64,000 nt of DNA from Arenibacter catalasegens (GTDB lineage: Bacteria > Bacteroidota > Bacteroidia > Flavobacteriales > Flavobacteriaceae): NCBI RefSeq assembly GCF_002909235.1, contig NZ_PHQQ01000018.1, positions 56,088 through 120,087 of the forward strand, written 5' to 3'. Numbering within the stretch: position 1 is the first letter of the stretch; the number at the start of each line of letters is the position of its first letter. The notes beneath the pieces were generated by a model. That model saw only the letters and a list, made by a program, of their open reading frames with translations. It was not told the origin of the DNA and did not search any database. This document shows, in pieces, positions 52,005 through 60,692 of the stretch. The position numbers were made by a program, and so were the translations under genes.

Positions 52005-52371
52005 TTTTTCATTTTTTGTTGGACCGTTAGCGTATTACTACTATAATTTACAACAGAGGTGTCCATTGATAGGATAACTACTCGTCATGGTATAGTCCAA
52101 ATATGAATAGACAAATTTTATACAAAATGGGTTATTAGAATATGATAATTATCAGGAAATGAATAAAAGATATATCTGGTATTCAGGGGGTTGGGAAATA
52201 CACTGATATTTAGTGGGGAGAGGTTTTTATTTTTAGTAATGTTAGCTTGAAGTTTAGTTAACTTTTAGTCGGTTTTTAAATGCGATTTTTGTATCGAAAA
52301 GTTTGAGTTAGTATTAGTTTGAGTTAGTCTAGTTGAAGAGCTGGTGCATGGCACCAGCTCTTTTTTGCTTG
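52005..52371. other. Intergenic region with strong terminator and possible small RNA
   Basis: 367 bases upstream of the 602-residue gene and downstream of the TauE gene. It contains the direct repeat AGTTTGAGTTAGT (52300-52312 and 52316-52328) just before a strong hairpin terminator whose T-tract faces the plus strand. No plus-strand gene precedes that terminator. Confidence 0.45.
52336..52366. terminator. Strong rho-independent terminator
   Basis: AAGAGCTGGTGC (52336-52347), loop ATG, GCACCAGCTCTT (52351-52362), followed by T's to 52366. A perfect 12-base stem. It can end the TauE transcript on the minus strand, but the uninterrupted T-run is on the plus strand. Confidence 0.8.
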
Positions 52372-53136
52372 TTACCTGAAAAGAATTAGGAATGCGCCTA
52401 TTGCGGTAAGGATCAAGATCATCTTTCGGTAGAATTGTTCTTTTATGATTTTCACTAATCGCACCCCAACAATGATTCCCAATATAATTCCTGGAACCAA
52501 TTTTAGATTTATAATCAAGGTTTCCGGTGTGATGGTTTTCCATATTAAAATATGAAAAGGCAACTTAAAGATGTTCACTATAAAAAAGAGCCAGGCTGCT
52601 GTACCTATAAATTGATTTTTAGGCAGCCTCATGGCCAAAAAATAAATATTGGAGAATGCTCCGGCCAAATTGCCGATCATGGTAGTAATACCAGCCATGG
52701 TGCCAATGAATCCAGCAAAGGCCCAATGGGTAGGAACGTTTTTGGATTTTTTTCTATCCCACCAGTACATCATTATAACCGTGCCCAATATAATCACGGA
52801 CATGCTAATCTTAAATGTGGTCTCTGGCAAATCTTTTCCAATGGCCGTACCAATAAATATGCCTAGGATCATCCAGGGTAAAAAGGCAACTATATATTTC
52901 CATTGTGCATGTCTGTTGTAGTAAACTACGGCAAAGGCATCTCCAACAACAAGTAGGGGGACGATGAGTCCTGTTGATTCTTTGGCTCCAAAAGCCAATG
53001 CCATTAATGTGACATTAATGATTGCGATTCCTTTGATTCCGGCCTTTGAAATTCCTATAACAAATGCTGCCGTTAGGGCAAGCGCCCAAGCCGTTGTGGT
53101 GATATCTGATGTTGTTAAGAGAATCATATGTGACAT
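52372..53136 (-). CDS. TauE/SafE-family sulfite/organic-anion exporter
   Basis: 254 residues if the ATG at 53136 is used; a TTG six codons upstream is also open. About seven or eight membrane helices. Both halves carry the family's 'GISKAGIKG' and 'IGNLAGAFSNIYFLAMRLPKNQFIGT'-type repeats (seen in parts). The family moves sulfite, sulfoacetate or other small anions. It is divergent from the second sodium symporter, sharing a gap of about 75 bases. Confidence 0.88.
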   Translation of the reverse strand: MSHMILLTTSDITTTAWALALTAAFVIGISKAGIKGIAIINVTLMALAFGAKESTGLIVPLLVVGDAFAVVYYNRHAQWKYIVAFLPWMILGIFIGTAIGKDLPETTFKISMSVIILGTVIMMYWWDRKKSKNVPTHWAFAGFIGTMAGITTMIGNLAGAFSNIYFLAMRLPKNQFIGTAAWLFFIVNIFKLPFHILIWKTITPETLIINLKLVPGIILGIIVGVRLVKIIKEQFYRKMILILTAIGAFLILFR

Positions 53137-53210
53137 TTGGCGAACAAACGGCAAAAGTATCCCAAAAAAATTTATCTTTAGATCTTAATTCTCAAACAAA
53201 CGCCAAACTG

Positions 53211-55022
53211 ATGGAATTAAGTACCCTCGATTACAGCTTTATTATTGTTTTTTTCTCTATTGTTTTATTTATCGGAATTTATGTCTCTAAAAAATCAGGG
53301 GCAAGTTCTTCGGAATATTTTCTTTCGGGGAGAACCATGCCATGGTGGCTGTTAGGCCTTTCCATGGTGGCCACAACCTTTTCTACGGACACACCCAACT
53401 TGGTTACCGATATTGTACGTACCAACGGGGTTTCGGGAAACTGGGTATGGTGGGCTTTTCTGCTGACCGGTCTACTCACTGTCTTTGTCTACGCCAAACT
53501 CTGGAGGAAATCCAATGTAAGTACGGATTTGGAATTTTATGAAATGCGTTACGGCGGCAAACCAGCAAGCTTTTTGAGAAAATTCAGGGCGATTTATTTA
53601 GGTGTAATATTTAATGTGATAACCATGTCTGCCGTTACTTTGGCGGCTATAAAAATTGGAGGTATTATGTTGGGCTTGGAACCGTGGGTTACCGTGGTAA
53701 GTGCCGGCTTAATTACCGTAACATTTAGTGCCTTGGGAGGGTTTAAAGGAGTTGTATACACAGATTTCCTACTGTTCTTTGTAGCTATGGGAGGTGCCAT
53801 TGGAGCAGCTTACTATTTGGTGAATATCCCAGAAGTTGGGGGAATTGAAGCCTTAATGGCAAACGAAAATGTAGTGGATAAGCTATCTATCTTACCCGAC
53901 TTCAGCAATAAAAAGGCTTTAATCACCCTATTTATAATACCGCTGGCAGTACAGTGGTGGAGTTCTTGGTATCCTGGAGCAGAACCAGGGGGTGGAGGTT
54001 ACATAGCGCAACGTATGTTGGCGGCAAAAAATGAAAATCATGCCATTGGAGCAACATTCTTCTTTAATATTATGCACTATGCCTTACGCCCATGGCCATG
54101 GATTTTGGTGGCCCTGGCATCTTTGGTCGTATATCCGGACATAGCCAGTATTCATGAGGCCTTTCCTAATGTAGCTGTAGATAAATTGGGTCATGATTTG
54201 GCTTATTCCGCCATGTTGACCAAATTGCCAAGTGGATTATTGGGCTTGGTTTTGGCTTCCTTAATAGCGGCCTATATGAGTACCATTTCTACTCAATTGA
54301 ATTGGGGATCCTCTTATATTGTTTATGACTTTTATAAACAACAAATAAATCCCAATGCCTCAGAAAAAAGATTGGTAGCGGTTGGTAGAATATCTACGGT
54401 AATCCTAATGGTTTTTAGTGCGGCATTGGCCTTGCTTCTGCAAAATGCCTTGCAGTTATTCGAAGTGCTTTTGGTGTTTGGCGCAGGTACTGGACTTATC
54501 TTTATTTTAAGATGGTTCTGGTGGAGAATTAATGCATGGAGTGAGATTACGGCTATGTTTGCTTCAGGAATCATCTCCATTGTATTAAAATTAACCGCTG
54601 TGGGGCCTTTATTGTTTGCTGCTGAAACAGGTGTTTTCCCTGATTGGGCGGAATATCCTTTTGTGGTTTTGGTTACCACTATTATTTGGTTGGGGGCAAC
54701 ATTTATGACACAACCGGAATCTAAGCAGGTATTACAGGATTTTTATAAAAAAATTCAACCGGGTGGACCTGGTTGGTCCAAGGTGATCAAAGATGCGAAA
54801 GATGAAAATGTTGAGATAGTGAACACAAAAGAAAAATGGAGTGTTCCCGCAGGAATTACGGCCATGTTATTGGGTTGTGTGCTAATTTATTCCTGTATGT
54901 TCGCTACGGGTTACTGGATATATGGAAAAACCACCAGTGCACTTATTTTAACCGGTGTGGCCATTGTGTCCGGATTATTGTTGGCACGGGCATGGAATAA
55001 AATGAAGGATCATATTTTGTAG
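53211..55022 (+). CDS. Sodium:solute symporter (SSS family), second copy
   Basis: 603 residues from the ATG at 53211, which puts the first helix directly after 'MELSTLDYSF'. Upstream in-frame codons would overlap the divergent gene and are not needed. 'SSSEYFLSGRTMPWWLLGLSMV' and 'ASLIAAYMSTISTQLNW' are the SSS signature regions. It is about 100 residues longer than the symporter at 17905, with a cytoplasmic stretch (about 515-555) before a final helix pair. Followed 45 bases later by a NagX-like acetyltransferase gene, so an amino-sugar cargo is possible. Confidence 0.9.
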   Translation: MELSTLDYSFIIVFFSIVLFIGIYVSKKSGASSSEYFLSGRTMPWWLLGLSMVATTFSTDTPNLVTDIVRTNGVSGNWVWWAFLLTGLLTVFVYAKLWRKSNVSTDLEFYEMRYGGKPASFLRKFRAIYLGVIFNVITMSAVTLAAIKIGGIMLGLEPWVTVVSAGLITVTFSALGGFKGVVYTDFLLFFVAMGGAIGAAYYLVNIPEVGGIEALMANENVVDKLSILPDFSNKKALITLFIIPLAVQWWSSWYPGAEPGGGGYIAQRMLAAKNENHAIGATFFFNIMHYALRPWPWILVALASLVVYPDIASIHEAFPNVAVDKLGHDLAYSAMLTKLPSGLLGLVLASLIAAYMSTISTQLNWGSSYIVYDFYKQQINPNASEKRLVAVGRISTVILMVFSAALALLLQNALQLFEVLLVFGAGTGLIFILRWFWWRINAWSEITAMFASGIISIVLKLTAVGPLLFAAETGVFPDWAEYPFVVLVTTIIWLGATFMTQPESKQVLQDFYKKIQPGGPGWSKVIKDAKDENVEIVNTKEKWSVPAGITAMLLGCVLIYSCMFATGYWIYGKTTSALILTGVAIVSGLLLARAWNKMKDHIL

Positions 55023-55067
55023 ACTTATGTGATTTGCAATAAATAGCTGGTCAGCAACCAAGCAAGA

Positions 55068-56162
55068 ATGAATATTCAGAATAGAATAATTTCCGTGGAT
55101 ATCTTTAGGGGACTTACCATTGTCCTTATGATTTTGGTAAATAATCCTGGTACTTGGTCCCATGTGTACGCTCCTTTCTTGCATGCGCCATGGCACGGTT
55201 ATACTCCTACGGATCTGGTTTTTCCATTCTTTCTGTTTATTGTGGGTTGTTCTATTGTTTTCTCTTATCAAAATAAGGCCGTAGATTCAAGTTCTTACAA
55301 GAAAATTACGATTAGAGCCCTGAAACTTATAGGGTTGGGGTTGTTCTTAGGAGCTTTTACCATTCACTTTCCTTTCTTTAAGGATGTCGAAAACATTCGA
55401 TTTCCAGGGGTGCTTCAGCGAATTGGTGTGGTGTTTTTCTTTGCCTCCATTTTGTTTATCAATTTTAATTGGAAAACACTGGTTGGGATATGTTCCTTTT
55501 TGTTGATAGGATATTGGTTGCTTATGGGCTTTGTGCCCGTCAACGGAATGGAATCGACCTTTGAACGTGCTCCTAACAATTTGGCCAATTATATGGATGT
55601 ACTTGTTTTTGGAACTCATAGCTATAAGGCTGATTATGACCCTGAAGGTTTGTTAAGTACGCTGCCATCTATAGCTACCGCGTTAATGGGAATTTTTACC
55701 GGGCTAATTCTGCGTTCTAAAAGGGCGAAAAAGGAAATGGTTTTGCTGGGTCTTGGAATTGGAATGTTGCTTGTCGGTTATGTGTGGGATTTATTTTTCC
55801 CCATAAACAAGGCGCTGTGGAGTAGTAGTTTTGTAATGGTAACAGCTGGTTGGGCCAATATAATTCTGGCAATAATATATTATATCTCCGATGTAAAGGG
55901 CATTAAATTTGGAAGTATATTTAAATATGCCGGGGCAAATGCCATTGTCCTGTACTTTCTGTCTAGTTTCATAAGTAAAATTATGGGTTTGGTAAAGGTA
56001 GATGGGGACATCTCCCTAAAAGGCTGGCTTTTTAATACCATTTATGTTCAGGATTTTTTGGCAATGGAAACCTCTTCATTGTTGTTTGGTCTCTCGTTGG
56101 TCTCTTTTTATGTGTTACTGGGATATATCCTTTACAGAAAAAGGATATTTATAAAAGTATAA
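55068..56162 (+). CDS. NagX/HGSNAT-like membrane acyltransferase (DUF5009-type)
   Basis: 364 residues with about 10 helices. The start 'RIISVDIFRGLTIVLMILVNNPGTW' and 'HGYTPTDLVFPFFLFIVG' are typical of heparan-alpha-glucosaminide N-acetyltransferase relatives. The human enzyme moves an acetyl group across the membrane to glucosamine. Bacterial NagX genes usually lie with N-acetylglucosamine uptake genes, which fits the symporter just upstream. The gene is convergent with the esterase (stops one base apart). Confidence 0.87.
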   Translation: MNIQNRIISVDIFRGLTIVLMILVNNPGTWSHVYAPFLHAPWHGYTPTDLVFPFFLFIVGCSIVFSYQNKAVDSSSYKKITIRALKLIGLGLFLGAFTIHFPFFKDVENIRFPGVLQRIGVVFFFASILFINFNWKTLVGICSFLLIGYWLLMGFVPVNGMESTFERAPNNLANYMDVLVFGTHSYKADYDPEGLLSTLPSIATALMGIFTGLILRSKRAKKEMVLLGLGIGMLLVGYVWDLFFPINKALWSSSFVMVTAGWANIILAIIYYISDVKGIKFGSIFKYAGANAIVLYFLSSFISKIMGLVKVDGDISLKGWLFNTIYVQDFLAMETSSLLFGLSLVSFYVLLGYILYRKRIFIKV

Positions 56163-56163
56163 T

Positions 56164-56976
56164 TTAGTCCTTTTGGAAAGCCCATTTTACGAATTGTGGT
56201 AGGACAGTGCCCCAAGTATTTAAATCGTGTTTACCTCCTTCAATTTCTTTATAGAATATATCTCCTGGGTAGGAATACCCCTTTAACTGCAATTCGTTGA
56301 TGACATCCAGAGTATCGTCAATAACATCTATAACGCCGTTGTTGTTGCGGTCATCGGTCTCTTCCTCCGTACCGCACTGAAAAAAGTATTGCAAAGGGGC
56401 TTGATGATTCGCATACTTGATCATATCTAAGGTAATGCGGCTTCTGTCCTTCACATCTTGTTTTCGGTAAGGTTTTTTACGCCACCAAAAAGAACCACTA
56501 AAAACTCCTACTTTCCCGAAGTAATGGGAGTTGTTGAATACAATATCAAATGCGGAAAGACCTCCTAAGGAAAAGCCACAATAGACCCAATTTTGAACCG
56601 GAGATGAAACCTTGAATTCTTGGCAGAGGAAGGGCACAAATTCTTCTATAATAAATTTGGAGTATTGGAGCGCTTTATTTCCTCTACCTTTAAAATCTGC
56701 CGATATTGATGTTCCGTACTCGTAAAGTCTATTTTCATCCGCCTCTATTCCAACATATACAAACGGAATCATTTTTTGGTCCTTATACGCATCGGACAAT
56801 GTTTTTTCCAAATTTAAACCAATATAATCTTGGCCATCATTCATTAATAATACAGGAAACCGAGAAGGGGATTCCTTGTAATTTGGAGGTGCAACCAATC
56901 TAAAGGCTACGCTTCGATCTAAATTGAAAGAAAATACGCTCCCTTTCAAACTTATATAATCACTCTTAAACTGCAT
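56164..56976 (-). CDS. Putative esterase, alpha/beta-hydrolase (esterase D/Fes-like)
   Basis: 270 residues with no signal. The nucleophile elbow is GFSLGG with S136, and the catalytic His is likely the one in 'EGGKHDLNTW' near the end. 'FPVLLMNDGQDY' is typical of the enterochelin-esterase-like group. An inserted 'DDRNNNGVIDVIDD' segment has the spacing of an EF-hand/dockerin-type calcium loop, unusual in the middle of this fold. The substrate is unknown; an acyl-sugar or siderophore ester is possible. Confidence 0.83.
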   Translation of the reverse strand: MQFKSDYISLKGSVFSFNLDRSVAFRLVAPPNYKESPSRFPVLLMNDGQDYIGLNLEKTLSDAYKDQKMIPFVYVGIEADENRLYEYGTSISADFKGRGNKALQYSKFIIEEFVPFLCQEFKVSSPVQNWVYCGFSLGGLSAFDIVFNNSHYFGKVGVFSGSFWWRKKPYRKQDVKDRSRITLDMIKYANHQAPLQYFFQCGTEEETDDRNNNGVIDVIDDTLDVINELQLKGYSYPGDIFYKEIEGGKHDLNTWGTVLPQFVKWAFQKD

Positions 56977-57071
56977 ACGGTTTCAAATCTTGCAAGTATA
57001 ACGATTCTTGAAAATAATATTGTATATAAATGGGTATTTAAGCAACCTATTGGGAGCTGTGGGCATATAAG

Positions 57072-57806
57072 CTAATTATATTTAATGCCTTCTGGGATGG
57101 CATTTTTTAAATCGTTATATACTTCAATTATGGGTTTTTGCCTTGCCGAGAAGTAAATTTTCTCACCATTCACTTTAGTAAAGAGCAGGTATGTTTTGCT
57201 ATCCGAGTTGAGTATCAGTTTAACTTTCTCTCCTGCACTGGTCTTAAAGTATCCTTTCTTAATGCTACCTATGGCAAATCCGTTGGATTTTGAGGTAATT
57301 TTCGGCAATTTGTCCAATAGGGCAATGGATTTTATTTCAGTTGGGTTTAGCGTTTCCCCATAACTGCCCTGAAATTGGACTTTATTTGCAGTAATGGTTA
57401 ATTGATTTTCTTTAAAACCCATGGCTAATAGGCCCACTATAAGAATCAATACTGCCACAAGAACGTAAATGCTAATCTTATTCCACTTATTACTAGATCC
57501 TTTCCAGTATTTATTGCTTTCCCTCATGAAGTACAAATAGGCCAGAATAGGATAAACACCTATGAATATTCCGCTGGCAATTTCGCCGATGGCATAGTGC
57601 AGTAGTAGCCCAAGAGAAATAAAGGAAATTCCCAAAAACAAGTGAAACTTTTTAAAATATGGGATGTACGCTTTTATATCTACTTTTTTTCTTTCCGCTT
57701 CACTCATAGTATTATATCCAGAAAGTAGATATGTTGCATTGTTTTCAGTGACGAGAAATGCCATGGTAATGAAAAGAAGGCCCGTTCCAATTAGTACGTA
57801 AAGCAT
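57072..57806 (-). CDS. DUF3784 membrane protein with PH-like C-terminus
   Basis: 244 residues: a first helix (about 2-20), the conserved 'LLSGYNTMSEAERKKVD' loop of DUF3784, further helices at about 55-72, 76-92 and 113-130, then a soluble domain (about 135-240) with the strand pattern of a bacterial PH domain. Function unknown. It lies about 100 bases downstream of ribE on the same strand. Confidence 0.8.
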   Translation of the reverse strand: MLYVLIGTGLLFITMAFLVTENNATYLLSGYNTMSEAERKKVDIKAYIPYFKKFHLFLGISFISLGLLLHYAIGEIASGIFIGVYPILAYLYFMRESNKYWKGSSNKWNKISIYVLVAVLILIVGLLAMGFKENQLTITANKVQFQGSYGETLNPTEIKSIALLDKLPKITSKSNGFAIGSIKKGYFKTSAGEKVKLILNSDSKTYLLFTKVNGEKIYFSARQKPIIEVYNDLKNAIPEGIKYN

Positions 57807-57906
57807 AAGAATTAATCCGTATAGTATTGTAGACGTTTAAATTAGTATAATTTTTTCAAAAACACCTCTTGGTAATCTTCGAATTTTATGATTTGTTTCT
57901 ACCGTT

Positions 57907-58497
57907 TTAACCCCTGAGTTCCAATAACCTGGAAACATACTTGCCTATTACATCAAACTCTAGATTAACCCTTGTCCCAATCTTATAACTTCCAAAGCGA
58001 GTATGCTCATAAGTATATGGTATAATGGCAACGCTAAAGCTGTTTTTCTGGGACCCGACCACTGTTAAACTGGTTCCATCTATGGTTATAGATCCCTTTT
58101 CTATGGTCACGTTATTTAGTGTGGAATCATAGCTAAAAGTAAAGTGCCAACTGCCATCTTTTTCTTCAATATTTATGCATTTCCCAGTTTGGTCTACATG
58201 CCCCTGAACTATATGGCCATCCAATCTTGCCCCAAGGACCATGGCTCGTTCCAGGTTTACCAACCCTCCTACCTTAAGATCGTTCAAGTTGGTTTTGTTA
58301 AGGGTCTCATCGATTGCGGTTACGGTGTATTGATCAGAGGCTATTTTTACGACCGTTAGGCAAACGCCATTGTGGGCTACACTTTGATCTATTTTTAGTT
58401 CTTGGGTCACCTTTGATCTCAGGGTAATATGAAGATTGCTTCCCTCTTTTTCCAATTTTATTACTTCTCCCAAAGTTTCAATAATCCCAGTAAACAT
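57907..58497 (-). CDS. ribE: Riboflavin synthase alpha chain
   Basis: 196 residues, the normal length. Two lumazine-binding repeats are clear: one starting 'MFTGIIETLGEV' and the second around 'HIVQGHVDQTGK'. The enzyme joins two molecules of 6,7-dimethyl-8-ribityllumazine to give riboflavin. It is divergent from pdxA, with 70 bases between the starts, an arrangement I associate with Flavobacteriaceae. Confidence 0.95.
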   Translation of the reverse strand: MFTGIIETLGEVIKLEKEGSNLHITLRSKVTQELKIDQSVAHNGVCLTVVKIASDQYTVTAIDETLNKTNLNDLKVGGLVNLERAMVLGARLDGHIVQGHVDQTGKCINIEEKDGSWHFTFSYDSTLNNVTIEKGSITIDGTSLTVVGSQKNSFSVAIIPYTYEHTRFGSYKIGTRVNLEFDVIGKYVSRLLELRG

Positions 58498-58567
58498 GTG
58501 TCGTTTTAATTAAGTAGTTTTGTGTTGTAAATTTAGGAGTTTATTTCATATTAAACGAAAACGCAAA

Positions 58568-59620
58568 ATGCAGGAAACTGGAAAGATAAAATTGGGGATA
58601 TCCATAGGGGATTTAAATGGGATCGGGTGCGAAGTGGTGCTTAAGACATTTGAAGATTCCCGGATGTTGGATTTCTGCACACCTGTTATTTTTGCATCCA
58701 ATAAAACTATTTCCCACCAAAAAACGGATTTGGGATTTGAGATCAATTATAACGGTATCCAGGAAGCTTCCAAGGCCATCGACGGTAAGATCAATGTGGT
58801 AAATGTTTGGAAAGAAACACCTGTTATAAATTTTGGGGAGCCAACAGCGGAGAGTGGAAAGTACGCCATACAATCGCTCAAAGCAGCGGTAGAGGCCTTA
58901 AAAAAAGATGAAATAGACGTTTTGGTAACGGCACCGATTAACAAGAACAATATACAGACAGAGGATTTTAAATTTCCAGGTCATACGGACTATTTGGCCC
59001 AGGAATTGGAAGGGGATAGTTTGATGTTTATGGTAACGGATGGTTTAAGGATCGGTCTGCTAACAGATCATGTTGCGGTAAAGGATGTTGCCGCTAGTAT
59101 TACACCCCAACTCATACGCTCTAAAATCACCACAATTTCTAACTCTCTAAAGATGGATTTTGGGATTAGAAAACCTAAAATTGCACTTTTGGGAATAAAT
59201 CCTCACAGTGGGGATAACGGGGTAATTGGCAATGAAGATGATGAGGTATTAAAGCCTGTAATCAAGGAAATGTCGGAAAAGGGCCATTTGGTCTTTGGAC
59301 CTTATTCAGCGGACAGTTTTTTTGGGTCTGATAATTATAAGAATTTTGATGCTATTTTGGCGGCTTATCATGACCAGGGACTTATACCCTTTAAAACCCT
59401 ATCTTTTGGTAAAGGGGTAAACTTTACAGCAGGTCTTAATAAAGTACGTACTTCCCCGGACCATGGAACTGCGTATGAAATTGCAGGAAAAGGAAAGGCA
59501 GACCCTAGCTCCTTTAAAGAGGCGGTTTTTACAGCCCTACAAATTTTTAAGAATAGGCAAGAATATAAGGAGTTAATAGCTAATCCTTTGAAAAAACATA
59601 AGTTAAAAAGGCAAGTTTAA
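58568..59620 (+). CDS. pdxA: 4-hydroxythreonine-4-phosphate dehydrogenase
   Basis: 350 residues from the ATG at 58568, which aligns with the family start ('IKLGISIGDLNGIGCEVVLK'). Open codons upstream reach into the ribE promoter region. 'PGHTDYLA', 'INPHSGDNG' and 'AAYHDQGLIPFKTL' carry the metal-binding histidines and substrate contacts. It oxidises 4-phosphohydroxy-threonine in pyridoxal-5-phosphate synthesis. A TAGTTTTG at 58515-58522 fits the -7 consensus but has no clear -33 box. Confidence 0.95.
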   Translation: MQETGKIKLGISIGDLNGIGCEVVLKTFEDSRMLDFCTPVIFASNKTISHQKTDLGFEINYNGIQEASKAIDGKINVVNVWKETPVINFGEPTAESGKYAIQSLKAAVEALKKDEIDVLVTAPINKNNIQTEDFKFPGHTDYLAQELEGDSLMFMVTDGLRIGLLTDHVAVKDVAASITPQLIRSKITTISNSLKMDFGIRKPKIALLGINPHSGDNGVIGNEDDEVLKPVIKEMSEKGHLVFGPYSADSFFGSDNYKNFDAILAAYHDQGLIPFKTLSFGKGVNFTAGLNKVRTSPDHGTAYEIAGKGKADPSSFKEAVFTALQIFKNRQEYKELIANPLKKHKLKRQV

Positions 59621-59705
59621 GCATGCTTAAAGAAAGCCAGCTACTGGGCATTGGGTCAATGATTTAAAGAAATTTAAACTGATTATATTTATTTCTATCT
59701 ATTTG

Positions 59706-59735
59706 TTGGCTTTTTACAAAATAATAGTATCTTTG
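59706..59735 (+). promoter_or_regulatory. Flavobacterial consensus promoter for the yceD-rpmF operon
   Basis: TTG (59706-59708), 19-base spacer, TATCTTTG (59728-59735). Both boxes and the spacing match the Bacteroidota sigma-A consensus TTG/TAnnTTTG exactly. Transcription would start a few bases later, leaving a leader of about 35 bases before yceD. Confidence 0.75.
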
Positions 59736-59778
59736 CACCCGCCTTTATTACGGCGCGTACGTTAAAACCAGTGTTATC

Positions 59779-60312
59779 ATGATACAGCATAAGGAGTTTA
59801 TTATTCCTTTTTCAGGACTGAAACAGGGAAAGCACGAGTTTGAGTACAACATTGAGAATACGTTCTTTGAATCTTTTGAGTATGATGAGTTTAACGGTGC
59901 TGCTATTAAATTAGAAGTTACCTTGAATAAAATGAGTACGATGATGGAGCTGGAAATGAGGGCACGGGGAACGGTAAACGTTAATTGTGATCTTACCAGC
60001 GAACCTTTTGATCAAATAGTTAAGGCCGATTTGGAATTGGTGGTTAAGTTTGGTGACGAGTACAACAATGACAATGATGAAATATTGATTATTCCACATA
60101 GCGAATACCAAATCAATATTGCACAATATGTTTATGAAATGTTGGTGTTGTCGGTACCTCAAAAAAAGGTTCATCCCGGAGTTTTGGACGGCACGTTACA
60201 ATCAGTGGTGTTGGATAAGCTAATAGAACTCCAACCAAAAGAAACAAAGGAAAACAAAGAAGATATTGATCCCCGTTGGGACGCACTAAAAAAATTATTA
60301 ACGGATAAATAA
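59779..60312 (+). CDS. DUF177/YceD-family protein
   Basis: 177 residues. The family has a conserved genomic link to rpmF, seen here: L32 starts eight bases downstream. The pattern '[19 protein letters not shown]' is the family core, although the usual second Cys of the pair is not seen. YceD proteins are connected with 23S rRNA and ribosome assembly and with plastid translation. A C-terminal acidic linker leads to '[11 protein letters not shown]', the common ending. Confidence 0.9.
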   Translation: MIQHKEFIIPFSGLKQGKHEFEYNIENTFFESFEYDEFNGAAIKLEVTLNKMSTMMELEMRARGTVNVNCDLTSEPFDQIVKADLELVVKFGDEYNNDNDEILIIPHSEYQINIAQYVYEMLVLSVPQKKVHPGVLDGTLQSVVLDKLIELQPKETKENKEDIDPRWDALKKLLTDK

Positions 60313-60320
60313 GTTTCATA

Positions 60321-60518
60321 ATGGCACATCCTAAAAGAAAAATTTCCAAAACCAGAAGAGACAAGAGAAGAACGCATTACAAGGCCGTTGCTCCTACTGT
60401 TGCTAAAGATCCAACTACTGGAGAAATGCATTTGTTTCACAGAGCTCATTGGCATGAGGGTAAATTATATTACCGTGGAGAAGTTTTGATAGACAAAACT
60501 GAGGAAGCAGTAGCATAA
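60321..60518 (+). CDS. rpmF: 50S ribosomal protein L32
   Basis: 65 residues with the invariant start '[20 protein letters not shown]' and the middle '[20 protein letters not shown]'. No cysteines are present, so this is the zinc-free (C-minus) form of L32. It directly follows yceD and ends 26 bases before a strong terminator. Confidence 0.97.
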   Translation: MAHPKRKISKTRRDKRRTHYKAVAPTVAKDPTTGEMHLFHRAHWHEGKLYYRGEVLIDKTEEAVA

Positions 60519-60543
60519 TTTAAGCTAGCACAATATAATTTGG

Positions 60544-60574
60544 ACTCCCACTTCTTAAGAGTGGGAGTTTTTTT
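60544..60574 (+). terminator. Rho-independent terminator after rpmF
   Basis: ACTCCCACT (60544-60552) pairs perfectly with AGTGGGAGT (60560-60568), followed by seven T's. It separates yceD-rpmF from the fatty-acid genes, although fabH may also receive read-through. TATTTTTG at 60605-60612 could be a -7 box for fabH, without a clear -33 partner. Confidence 0.88.
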
Positions 60575-60692
60575 ATGAGGGTGCTGTAAAATTCAAAAAC
60601 AAGGTATTTTTGGATATAAAGTCACAGAAAATCACTAATTTTCACAAATTTTCAATTGTTTTTGAAGATTTATTGATAAAAATCAGATTTAG

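Noticed and set aside
53109..53210. Longer start for the second sodium symporter
   Set aside because: It would overlap the divergent TauE gene and add 34 hydrophilic residues not typical of the family. The ATG at 53211 fits.
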